Source: Gammaproteobacteria bacterium (GTDB lineage: Bacteria > Pseudomonadota > Gammaproteobacteria > GCA-001735895). Taken from it: 6,906 bases of DNA. Both the position numbers and the translations under genes were made by a program. This document shows positions 1 to 6,364 of the stretch, one piece after another. The stretch covers positions 1 through 6,906 of the forward strand of contig JAOUJX010000224.1 of the NCBI GenBank assembly GCA_029882955.1, read 5' to 3'. The notes beneath the pieces were generated by a model. That model worked only from the letters and a program-made list of their open reading frames with translations. It made no database searches and was not told the origin of the DNA. Every line of letters begins with the position of its first letter. Position 1 is the stretch's first letter.

Positions 1-732
1 TTTTTGCTCGACGCAGAATTTTCCACCACCGCGTTACGTATCCAGAATCTAGCCCAGGCATTGGGTACAGGCGGTAGTCAAATTTATACGCAGATAATAA
101 AAAATGTGGAGCGCCGATTTCAATCTAAGCAGGACAGCGAGTTAAGCCCGAATGATTTGACGGCTAAACAAAATTTTGCAAAAACTCTAGATCAGGCATT
201 CAGGTTGCTATCAATAACAGATGTACCTGACTCGGCTGTCGCCAGCGATCTTCAGACGTCTCGATACTCCCGGGTTCCGAAGCGAAATACCTCTTTAATA
301 GAAGTAACCGATCCAGTTTTAGCCCCACAGTTAAAACTCCCGGGGTTCGATGAATCCGTCTATACACTGGAAAAATATCTCGGCAAAATCATTTTAGTCA
401 ATTTCTGGGCTAGCTGGTGTGGCCCCTGCGTTGAAGAAATCCCTTCACTCCATCGATTAAAATCAAAAGTGCAAAATCCACAGTTTGAAATCGTCACTGT
501 CAATATAGGTGAAAGCCGTGAGCGCATCGGTGATTTTTTACAACAGGTTCCAATTGAATTTCCGGTATTAATGGATGTCGATGGTACGGCATCAAAACAA
601 TGGAATGTTCATTTTTACCCTTCAAACTACCTGGTTGATCAGCGAGGGATAATTCGTTATGTCCACCAGGGCGCATTAGAATGGGACTCACCCGAAAATA
701 TCGAAATCATTCAAAAACTATTACTACCATGA
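1..732 (+). CDS. TlpA-like thioredoxin-domain protein (5' end outside window)
   Basis: The frame is open from the first base of the window and ends at TGA 730-732; the only early start-like codon is a TTG at 4-6 with no supporting ribosome site, so the gene most likely begins upstream. Numbering from that TTG, residues about 105-242 form a TlpA/ResA/AhpC-TSA type thioredoxin domain: strand 'KIILVNFWASWCGPC' with the redox pair Cys139 and Cys142 in WCGPC (138-142), then a helix beginning VEEIPSL, and a cis-proline region at Pro206 (FYPSNYLVDQRG). In this family such proteins are usually periplasmic or membrane-anchored thiol-disulfide reductases, often serving cytochrome c maturation or envelope redox control. 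Residues about 1-100 are predicted helical and polar, and I recognise no domain in them; no signal peptide or membrane segment is visible in the part present, so location cannot be decided. It converges on lexA with a 58-bp gap. Thioredoxin domain is certain; specific role is not. Confidence 0.85.
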   Translation, partial: FLLDAEFSTTALRIQNLAQALGTGGSQIYTQIIKNVERRFQSKQDSELSPNDLTAKQNFAKTLDQAFRLLSITDVPDSAVASDLQTSRYSRVPKRNTSLIEVTDPVLAPQLKLPGFDESVYTLEKYLGKIILVNFWASWCGPCVEEIPSLHRLKSKVQNPQFEIVTVNIGESRERIGDFLQQVPIEFPVLMDVDGTASKQWNVHFYPSNYLVDQRGIIRYVHQGALEWDSPENIEIIQKLLLP

Positions 733-790
733 GTCGAAACCTCAGGGTTATCGTGTGAATATAATAGTTTCTGGCACTAATCTCTAAGTA

Positions 791-1390
791 TTAGCGGTAA
801 TTGCGCATCTGTCCGACGAGGACACCGTGAATATTAACCCGCTCCGCTGGGTATACCATGGTTTCCATATCCGCATTTTCGGGAATCAGGGCGACTTCAC
901 TCGCGCTTTTGCGCTTAAAACGTTTTAGCGTCGCTTCGACCTTATCGATCATCGCAACAACAATATCGCCGTCATGGGCGACTGGTTGCTTCCTGATGAT
1001 GACATAATCGTTATCCAGGATACCGGCATCCATCATCGAGTCACCGCTGACCCTTAAAGCAAATAACTCCGGTCCCATGAACATTTCAGAAAGGTTTAGC
1101 TCCTGTTGATCTTCAATCGCTTCAATCGGTAAACCCGCTGCAATTTTACCAACTAGCGGTATAGTCGGCGCGCTTACCAAAGGTAATTCTACCAGGCTCA
1201 TACCCCTTGAATTACCTTTCATTCGGTCGATATAACCCTTATCTTCCAGTGACTGTACATAGCGATGTACCGTACCCTGGGAAGTCACTCCTATGGCAAG
1301 CCCTATCTCCTTAAATTTAGGTGCGTAGCCGTATTGCGCTAGATAATTTCGTATGAACTGTAAAGTATTGTGTTCTTGAGTTGTTAGCAT
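791..1390 (-). CDS. lexA: LexA repressor, SOS regulon
   Basis: 199 residues, close to E. coli LexA (202). The N-terminal winged helix-turn-helix (about 1-65) contains a recognition helix around residues 37-49 (SQGTVHRYVQSLE) followed by the wing (KGYIDRMKGNSRG). The C-terminal S24 peptidase domain is intact: cleavage site Ala85-Gly86 in GKIAAGLP, nucleophile Ser118 in VSGDSMM, general base Lys156 in ATLKRF. By family knowledge it dimerises on operators, and RecA-ssDNA filaments trigger self-cleavage and derepression of DNA repair genes. ATG at 1390 is preceded by GAGG (1400-1397) six bases away, which supports this start. A promoter flanked by an inverted pair of direct-repeat boxes lies just upstream, consistent with autoregulation. 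Oddity: His42-Arg43 occupy the positions of E. coli Glu44-Glu45, so its DNA target is unlikely to be the E. coli box. It could be the only LexA or a second paralogue; the window cannot tell. Confidence 0.97.
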   Translation of the reverse strand: MLTTQEHNTLQFIRNYLAQYGYAPKFKEIGLAIGVTSQGTVHRYVQSLEDKGYIDRMKGNSRGMSLVELPLVSAPTIPLVGKIAAGLPIEAIEDQQELNLSEMFMGPELFALRVSGDSMMDAGILDNDYVIIRKQPVAHDGDIVVAMIDKVEATLKRFKRKSASEVALIPENADMETMVYPAERVNIHGVLVGQMRNYR

Positions 1391-1400
1391 CAGAAGCCTC

Positions 1401-1452
1401 GCAAATTCTCATTTTATTCTCAGGTAGTTTAGAGAATACAATGAGAACTTGC
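1401..1452. promoter_or_regulatory. Putative LexA operator pair: long inverted repeat upstream of lexA
   Basis: Arms 1401-1421 and 1432-1452 are inverted copies matching at 19 of 21 positions (mismatched pairs 1405/1448 and 1414/1439), separated by a 10-nt spacer 1422-1431. Each arm contains the pentamer TTCTC twice, 11 bp apart, that is one helical turn. Read as 15-mers the arms are ATTC-N7-ATTC (1405-1419, + strand) and GTTC-N7-ATTC (1448-1434, - strand), close to the GTTC-N7-GTTC direct-repeat SOS box known from alphaproteobacteria. One box fills the spacer of the best lexA promoter and the other covers its expected transcription start, the classical layout for a repressor blocking its own gene. 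That LexA itself is the ligand is an inference from position and from the recognition helix; another dimeric regulator is possible. Confidence 0.75.
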
Positions 1453-1454
1453 AA
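1426..1454 (-). promoter_or_regulatory. Candidate sigma70 promoter of lexA
   Basis: On the - strand TTGCAA (1454-1449) and TAAACT (1431-1426) are separated by exactly 17 bp; each hexamer matches the consensus at four of six positions. The expected start near 1419 would give a leader of about 30 nt carrying the GAGG ribosome site. The -10 hexamer sits in the spacer of the inverted repeat, so both operator arms flank it. A perfect -35 hexamer TTGACA (1468-1463) also lies just outside the acs stop codon, but no good -10 is found 16-18 bp from it. Confidence 0.5.
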
Positions 1455-1469
1455 GACCCGTTTGTCAAT

Positions 1470-3413
1470 CTATTTATTTAGTCGATTTTCGATCAGATTA
1501 TCCACCACACTCGGATCAGCCAATGTCGAAGTATCACCCAGACTATCTATTTCATTTGCTGCGACTTTGCGCAATATACGCCGCATAATTTTTCCGGAGC
1601 GGGTCTTGGGTAAACCTGGCGCCCATTGGATGATATTAACTCTGGCTATAGGCCCAATTTCCTGGCGTACCAGAGCGACCAGTTCTTTTTCGAGTTCTTC
1701 ACTACCCTCTTCGCCCATCATCAAAGTAACATAGGCGTAGATGCCCTGCCCGGTAATTTCGTGCGGGTAACCCACCACAGCCGCCTCCGCCACTTTTTCG
1801 TGCTTTACCAGAGCCGATTCAATTTCGGCGGTACCCAGGCGATGGCCCGAAACATTCAATACATCGTCTACACGCCCGGTGATCCAGTAATAACCATCTT
1901 CGTCGCGGCGGGCCCCGTCGCCGGTAAAGTAGTAGCCTTTGAACATGGCGAAGTAAGTCTCGTAAAATCTTTTATGGTCGCCAAACACAGTACGCATCAT
2001 GGATGGCCAGGGTGCCTTCATGGCCAAATTGCCTTCAGCAGGATTACCTTTTATTTCTTCTCCCTGGTCGTCTAGCAGAACCGGTTGAGCGCCAAAAAAA
2101 GGCTGTGTTGCAGAACCCGGTTTAGTCGTCGTTGCACCTGGTAAAGGAGTCAACAGGTGGGCGCCTGTTTCAGTCTGCCACCAGGTATCGACAATCGGGC
2201 AACGTCCATCGCCAACCACATTGTGATACCACAGCCAGGCTTCCGGGTTAATCGGCTCACCGACAGTTCCCAGTAATCGCAAGGAGCTGCGTTTGGTCTT
2301 TTTCACTGGTTCATCGCCCGCACTCATCAGGGCACGAATCGCGGTAGGGGCCGTGTAAAAAATAGAGACATTATGTTTATCGCAAACCTGCCAGAAACGC
2401 GAAATATCAGGATAGGTAGGAATACCCTCAAACATCAGAGTGGTCGCACCATTCGCCAAAGGCCCGTAGACAATATAAGTATGGCCGGTTACCCAGCCAA
2501 CATCGGCTGTACACCAGTAAACTTCGCCGTCTTTATAATCGAACACCAGCTTATGCGTCATTGCCGCCTGTAACAGATAACCCGCTGTCGAATGCAGGAC
2601 ACCTTTAGGTTTTCCGGTAGAGCCGGAGGTATAGAGTATGAAAAGCGGATCCTCCGCCCCCATCATTTCCGGCTCGCAATATTCCGAGACCGACGCCATG
2701 GCTTCGTGATACCAGACATCGCGGCCCTCGGTCCACTCTACCGGCTCTCCGCCACGCTGTACGACAACTACCGTATTAACGTGCGGGCATTGCGCAACTG
2801 CTGTATCCGCGTTGGCCTTTAAGGGAACCCGTTTGCCCCCGCGTACCGACTGATCTGCGGTAATCACCACTTTACAGTCCGAATCGAGAATTCGATCGCG
2901 CAAAGCATCCGGAGAAAAGCCACCAAATACCACAGAATGCATGGCCCCGATACGCGTACAGGCCAGCATCGCGACAGCCGCTTCCGGTACCATTGGCATA
3001 TAGATCGAGACGCAATCGCCTTTTTTTACACCCCTGCTTTTCAGGACGTTAGCGAACTTGCAGACTTCTTCGTGTAATTCGTTATAAGTAATTTTACGGT
3101 CTTCACCCGGGTCGTCACTTTCCCAGATGATGGCGACCTGGTCACCACGAGTATCCAGATGACGGTCAAGGCAATTGTAGGAAACATTGAGTTCGGCTCC
3201 CTCGAACCACTTGATATGTACGTCTTCGCCAAAACTCCAGTCGCTCACCGAATCCCAGGGCTTAAACCAGGAAATGTAGTTTTCAGCCTGTTCGGACCAG
3301 AAACCCTCTGGGTCATCTACCGACTGCTGATACATTTCGGCGTATTGTTCCGCTTTGATATTTGCCTGTGCGACAAATTCAGCCGGTGCAGGATAGGTTT
3401 TACTTTCAGACAT
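1470..3413 (-). CDS. acs: Acetyl-CoA synthetase (AMP-forming)
   Basis: 647 residues, about the length of Salmonella and E. coli Acs (652). It converts acetate, ATP and CoA to acetyl-CoA, AMP and PPi through an acetyl-adenylate in the cytoplasm, the high-affinity route for acetate use. Seen in order: an N-terminal ACS region (about 20-85); phosphate-binding loop YTSGSTGKPKG (261-271); DTWWQTETG (409-417), whose second Trp (412) corresponds to the Trp limiting the acyl pocket to acetate in Salmonella; YFTGDGARRDEDGYYW (495-510) with the ribose-binding Asp; GRVDDVLNVSGHR (513-525) with the hinge Asp516; and PKTRSGKIMRR (602-612) with Lys608, the catalytic lysine whose acetylation switches off family members. 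ATG 3413 follows GAGG by eight bases. The gene is intact. It is 254 bp downstream of livF and 79 bp upstream of lexA, all in the same direction. Propionyl-CoA synthetase is less likely given length and motif match. Confidence 0.97.
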   Translation of the reverse strand: MSESKTYPAPAEFVAQANIKAEQYAEMYQQSVDDPEGFWSEQAENYISWFKPWDSVSDWSFGEDVHIKWFEGAELNVSYNCLDRHLDTRGDQVAIIWESDDPGEDRKITYNELHEEVCKFANVLKSRGVKKGDCVSIYMPMVPEAAVAMLACTRIGAMHSVVFGGFSPDALRDRILDSDCKVVITADQSVRGGKRVPLKANADTAVAQCPHVNTVVVVQRGGEPVEWTEGRDVWYHEAMASVSEYCEPEMMGAEDPLFILYTSGSTGKPKGVLHSTAGYLLQAAMTHKLVFDYKDGEVYWCTADVGWVTGHTYIVYGPLANGATTLMFEGIPTYPDISRFWQVCDKHNVSIFYTAPTAIRALMSAGDEPVKKTKRSSLRLLGTVGEPINPEAWLWYHNVVGDGRCPIVDTWWQTETGAHLLTPLPGATTTKPGSATQPFFGAQPVLLDDQGEEIKGNPAEGNLAMKAPWPSMMRTVFGDHKRFYETYFAMFKGYYFTGDGARRDEDGYYWITGRVDDVLNVSGHRLGTAEIESALVKHEKVAEAAVVGYPHEITGQGIYAYVTLMMGEEGSEELEKELVALVRQEIGPIARVNIIQWAPGLPKTRSGKIMRRILRKVAANEIDSLGDTSTLADPSVVDNLIENRLNK

Positions 3414-3667
3414 AGTATCTACCTCGGTTATTTAGTTTCGATATTCGATTATTTTCTTTTCTTGGTCTATCAATGACCGCTACAGCCCTAATGTACCACC
3501 GACTCACATCTAGCGACAAGATTGCCGGATAAAGCCATCGCTAATCTAACTCTGCGCGATGCCCTGAGTGATTTTCATACACTCGATTTCGGCCAGAGCG
3601 CGTTCTGATTCTTTGCATTAATAGCGCTCTATTTTCCGTCTTCCATGCTATCGGGTTAAGTCCGTTA
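3414..3667. other. Intergenic region livF-acs, probable acs promoter region
   Basis: These 254 bp hold no convincing gene. On the - strand a weak sigma70-like pair TTGTCG (3519-3514) and TACATT (3495-3490) with an 18-bp spacer, four of six matches each, is a possible acs promoter with a leader near 70 nt. An inverted repeat AGAGCGC (3595-3601) / GCGCTCT (3624-3630) with a 22-nt loop lies between livF and acs; it is not followed by a U-tract in the livF direction, so it is not a clear terminator. The gap length suggests acs has its own promoter rather than depending only on the liv operon. Confidence 0.35.
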
Positions 3668-4429
3668 CTAAATGGCCAGATATTGTTGGCGCAGTTCCGC
3701 ATTATCGAGAACTTCCTGCGAAGTTCCATCAAAAACAATCTGCCCCATATCAAGGATAATCGCTCGGTCAGCGAGTTTCAGAGCCGCCACTGCATTTTGC
3801 TCAACAATAATGGTCGTAATACCCAGCTTCTTTATATCGCTGACAATTTGTGCGATTTCCTGAACGATTACCGGTGCCAGCCCTTCGTAAGGCTCGTCCA
3901 GCAACAACAGTTTAATATCTCGCGCCAGCGCCCTGGCAACCGCAAGCATCTGTTGTTCACCACCGGACAGGGTTGTTCCCTGCTGATCGCGACGCTCGGC
4001 CAGTCGAGGAAAATGCTGGTAAATTCGGTCAATACTCCAGCCATGCGGCGGCGCTATTTGAGCAAGTTCGAGGTTCTCCTGAACCGTCAGGCCCTGAATT
4101 ATCCTGCGATCTTCGGGTACGAGTGCTACCCCGAGCTGCGATGCGTTATGTGCCGCCATTTCATGTAGAGGCTGATGATCGAGCCATATTTCACCCTTGC
4201 GTAATTGCGGGCTATCGACACGTGCAATAGTCCGTAAAGTAGACGTTTTACCGGCACCGTTTCTACCCAGTAAGGCGACAATTTCTCCCTCACGAATATC
4301 GAAGGAAACACCCTGAACGATATAGCTCTCACCGTAATACGAATGGAGATCCCAACAGGAAAAAAATGCAGGGCTACCACCCTGGCTGGTGACTGGTTTT
4401 TCAACAGGTAAGGTTACAGACTGAATCAT
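3668..4429 (-). CDS. livF: Branched-chain amino acid type ABC transporter, ATPase LivF
   Basis: 253 residues. One of two cytoplasmic ATPases driving a HAAT-family (LivHMGF-type) importer. Visible motifs: Walker A GRNGAGKTS (55-63), the VPEDRRI segment (104-110) that is characteristic of LivF (usual form VPEGRRIF), ABC signature LSGGEQ (154-159), Walker B LLLLDEP (174-180) with Glu179, D-loop region EGLAP, and the LivF-typical VEQN (209-212) where most ABC ATPases have the switch histidine. The start overlaps the livG stop in ATGA (4429-4426), with GGAGAAG upstream, indicating translational coupling. The family core normally begins near residue 25 (FSCWDLHSYYG), so there are about 20 additional N-terminal residues. 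The gene ends in tandem stops TAG TAA. Substrate cannot be read from the ATPase. Confidence 0.93.
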   Translation of the reverse strand: MIQSVTLPVEKPVTSQGGSPAFFSCWDLHSYYGESYIVQGVSFDIREGEIVALLGRNGAGKTSTLRTIARVDSPQLRKGEIWLDHQPLHEMAAHNASQLGVALVPEDRRIIQGLTVQENLELAQIAPPHGWSIDRIYQHFPRLAERRDQQGTTLSGGEQQMLAVARALARDIKLLLLDEPYEGLAPVIVQEIAQIVSDIKKLGITTIIVEQNAVAALKLADRAIILDMGQIVFDGTSQEVLDNAELRQQYLAI

Positions 4430-5190
4430 AATTCTTCTCCGCCAAGATAAGCCTCTTTCACAATCGGGTTACCTCGTATTTCATCGGGCGCTCCGCTGGC
4501 GATAATTTCGCCCTGGGCCAGAACGCTAATGCGATCGGCTAGACTGAAAACGACGTGCATATCGTGCTCGATAATAACCTTGGTCATACCGCGTTCCTTG
4601 ATTTTCTGTAATAGCTCGATAGTACGATTAGTATCGTGTCTAGACATGCCTGCGGTTGGTTCATCGAGTAATAATAACTTCGGATGCTGAATCAATCCCA
4701 TCGCCAGTTCGAGACGACGTTTATCTCCCCGTGAAATGGTATCCGCCTTATTATTGCGAAATTTAATAAGCCCTACATCTTCCAGTGCGTGATCGGCTTC
4801 ATCCCTGATATCAGTTTGATTACGCATATCCTTAAAAACATTAAAACAGAACATACCATCGCGCTTGGCCAGGGCCGGAATCATGACATTTTGTAACAGC
4901 GTTAAGTCGGGAAAAATTTCAGGTGTCTGGAACACGCGCACCATGCCCGCGTGATTTATTTCGTGCGGTTGCAGACCTACCATGTTTTTACCGTTGAACG
5001 TCACGCTACCGGTATCAGGCGCCAGTCTACCGATACATACATTTAGCAAGGTCGACTTGCCCGCTCCGTTGGGGCCGATAATCGCATGGGTTTTACCTTC
5101 CTCGATGTCTAGATTAATATCCGATAAAGCGCGAAGACCACCAAAAGTTTTATTAACATCCTCGATAGTCAGTACAGAATTACTTTCCAT
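4426..5190 (-). CDS. livG: Branched-chain amino acid type ABC transporter, ATPase LivG
   Basis: 254 residues from ATG 5190. The partner ATPase of LivF. Motifs: Walker A GPNGAGKST (39-47), Q-loop VFQTP (Gln88), a divergent signature ISRGDKRRLELA (152-163), Walker B LLLLDEPTAGMS (172-183) with Glu177, switch His209 in IEHDMHVVFSLADRI, and the family C-terminus with VKEAYLGGEEL. The signature has SRGDK where relatives have SxGDQ or SGGQ. An upstream in-frame GTG-or-ATG-type start at 5316 would add 42 residues lying wholly inside livM without family resemblance; the strong ribosome site GGAGGA (5203-5198), seven bases before ATG 5190, selects the start given here. One base separates the livM stop from this ATG. 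Confidence 0.94.
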   Translation of the reverse strand: MESNSVLTIEDVNKTFGGLRALSDINLDIEEGKTHAIIGPNGAGKSTLLNVCIGRLAPDTGSVTFNGKNMVGLQPHEINHAGMVRVFQTPEIFPDLTLLQNVMIPALAKRDGMFCFNVFKDMRNQTDIRDEADHALEDVGLIKFRNNKADTISRGDKRRLELAMGLIQHPKLLLLDEPTAGMSRHDTNRTIELLQKIKERGMTKVIIEHDMHVVFSLADRISVLAQGEIIASGAPDEIRGNPIVKEAYLGGEEL

Positions 5191-5191
5191 C

Positions 5192-6361
5192 TCATTCTCC
5201 TCCCGCGTCGCTAGTCTGTAGCCGGCTTTCGGCCTTTGAGTCAGCCCCGCTATCGTCAGAGAAATATTTTCTTTTGACAAAACCCGAGAGCCGGTTGATG
5301 CCCTCCATAACACCACCCGGCAGGAAAATAACCACGATCATAAACAGAGCGCCCAGCGTCAGATGCCAGCCTTCGCCAACAAAAGGGTGCGTAATTAACA
5401 CCAGAAAGGACTGCAGGAACTCGGGCAGAAAATCAAACACGACATAAAGAGTCTGTTCATTCAGGGCCGAAAAGATATTTTCGAAATATTTTATAATACC
5501 CACACCGAGTAATGGCCCAATCAGTGTTCCAGTACCACCGAGGATAGTCATTAAGACTACCTCACCGGAAGCTGTCCACTGCATGCGTTCGGCTCCAGCC
5601 AGTGGATCTGTTACTGCCATCAGAGTGCCCGCCAGGCCCGCATACATACCTGAAATAATAAAAGCCGTGAGTAAATAAGGACGTGTGTTAAAACCCGTGT
5701 ATTTCATTCGCGTCTGATTAGACTTAATCGCCAGAAGCTTTACACCAAATGGCGAACGGAAAATTTTAAGCGAGACGAAGAAGGCCAGAATTAATATCGA
5801 GGCACAAAAGTAAAACCCGGAATAGCCACTCATGGACAGTCCAAATAATGTCGTCGAAGGTATACCGCTTTGCTCTGCAGCGGCTGCATCCAGCACTCGC
5901 GGATCATGAAGAGTTAGCTGCAAACCTGTCTCACCATTTGTAATCGGTGTTAATACTGAGTACGCCAGATTGTAAGACATTTGTGCAAAAGCAAGCGTTA
6001 AAATCGAAAAGTAAATTCCAGATCGACGCAGGCTGATGAAGCCAATCACCGCTGCAAATAAGCCGGATAAAACAACCCCGAAAATAATGGCCGGTACAAC
6101 ATTCATGGTCAGTAATTTAAAAGACCATACCGCCGAGTAGGAACCAATACCTAGAAACGCCGCGTGACCGAAGGATAAATAACCGGTCAGCCCGAAAAGA
6201 ATATTGAAGCCGATCGCAAATACACCAAATATGGCAAATTTCTGTAGCAGGTCAGGATAATTAGCGCCAATCGGCGTCAGCCATAAAGGTGCACTCAACA
6301 CCACGGCGGAAAAAATCAACATGACGTTGAGGTTACTTTGTGTCGATAGTATTTTTTTCAT
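5192..6361 (-). CDS. livM: Branched-chain amino acid type ABC transporter permease LivM
   Basis: 389 residues, strongly hydrophobic with roughly eight to ten membrane segments (for example about 12-30, 40-60, 88-110, 115-135, 180-200, 228-250, 266-292, 333-352). Family landmarks: GFNILFGLTGYLSFGHAAFLGIGSYSA (51-77; relatives have a GYTGQ-S-GHAAF version), the cytoplasmic coupling region SPFGVKLLAIKSNQTRMKYTGFN (203-224), and ILGGTGTLIGPLLG (273-286). It forms the inner-membrane channel with LivH and docks the ATPases. A polar C-terminal tail of about 30 residues (360-389) is presumably cytoplasmic. ATG 6361 follows GGAGG (6374-6370) by eight bases; three bases separate it from the livH stop. 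A loop at about 138-178 is longer and less conserved. UrtC or another carboxylate or amide HAAT permease remains possible. Confidence 0.93.
   Translation of the reverse strand: MKKILSTQSNLNVMLIFSAVVLSAPLWLTPIGANYPDLLQKFAIFGVFAIGFNILFGLTGYLSFGHAAFLGIGSYSAVWSFKLLTMNVVPAIIFGVVLSGLFAAVIGFISLRRSGIYFSILTLAFAQMSYNLAYSVLTPITNGETGLQLTLHDPRVLDAAAAEQSGIPSTTLFGLSMSGYSGFYFCASILILAFFVSLKIFRSPFGVKLLAIKSNQTRMKYTGFNTRPYLLTAFIISGMYAGLAGTLMAVTDPLAGAERMQWTASGEVVLMTILGGTGTLIGPLLGVGIIKYFENIFSALNEQTLYVVFDFLPEFLQSFLVLITHPFVGEGWHLTLGALFMIVVIFLPGGVMEGINRLSGFVKRKYFSDDSGADSKAESRLQTSDAGGE
5198..5203 (-). promoter_or_regulatory. Ribosome binding site of livG
   Basis: GGAGGA on the - strand, seven bases before ATG 5190, also encodes the final residues of LivM. 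It decides the livG start against the longer reading frame beginning at 5316 and suggests coupling of livM and livG translation. Confidence 0.85.
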
Positions 6362-6364
6362 TGA

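Noticed and set aside
777..794. CTAAT/ATTAG hairpin between the TlpA-like gene and lexA as a bidirectional terminator
   Set aside because: Only 5 bp, AT-rich, no adjacent T-tract, and it overlaps the lexA stop codon.
1401..1452. The long inverted repeat as an intrinsic terminator of acs
   Set aside because: No U-tract follows the stem in the - strand direction, and its arms are positioned over the lexA promoter spacer and start site, which fits an operator better.
1391..1470. Search for an E. coli-type SOS box (CTGT-N8-ACAG) upstream of lexA
   Set aside because: None is present in the gap; only the TTCTC direct-repeat boxes are seen.
1626..2075. Open frame of 149 codons on the + strand inside acs
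   Set aside because: Antisense shadow of a well-conserved gene with no recognisable protein features.
3484..3498. Possible sigma54 promoter for acs (TGGTAC, then GC at the correct distance, - strand)
   Set aside because: The GG and GC pairs are correctly spaced but the -12 element reads GGGC instead of TTGC, and no enhancer site is evident; too weak to annotate.
3541..3753. Small 70-residue reading frame on the - strand overlapping the end of livF
   Set aside because: It overlaps livF in another frame, has no clear ribosome site and an unconvincing composition; treated as chance.
5191..5316. Longer livG beginning at 5316 with 42 extra residues
   Set aside because: The extension lies within livM, lacks family resemblance, and a strong GGAGGA site precedes ATG 5190.
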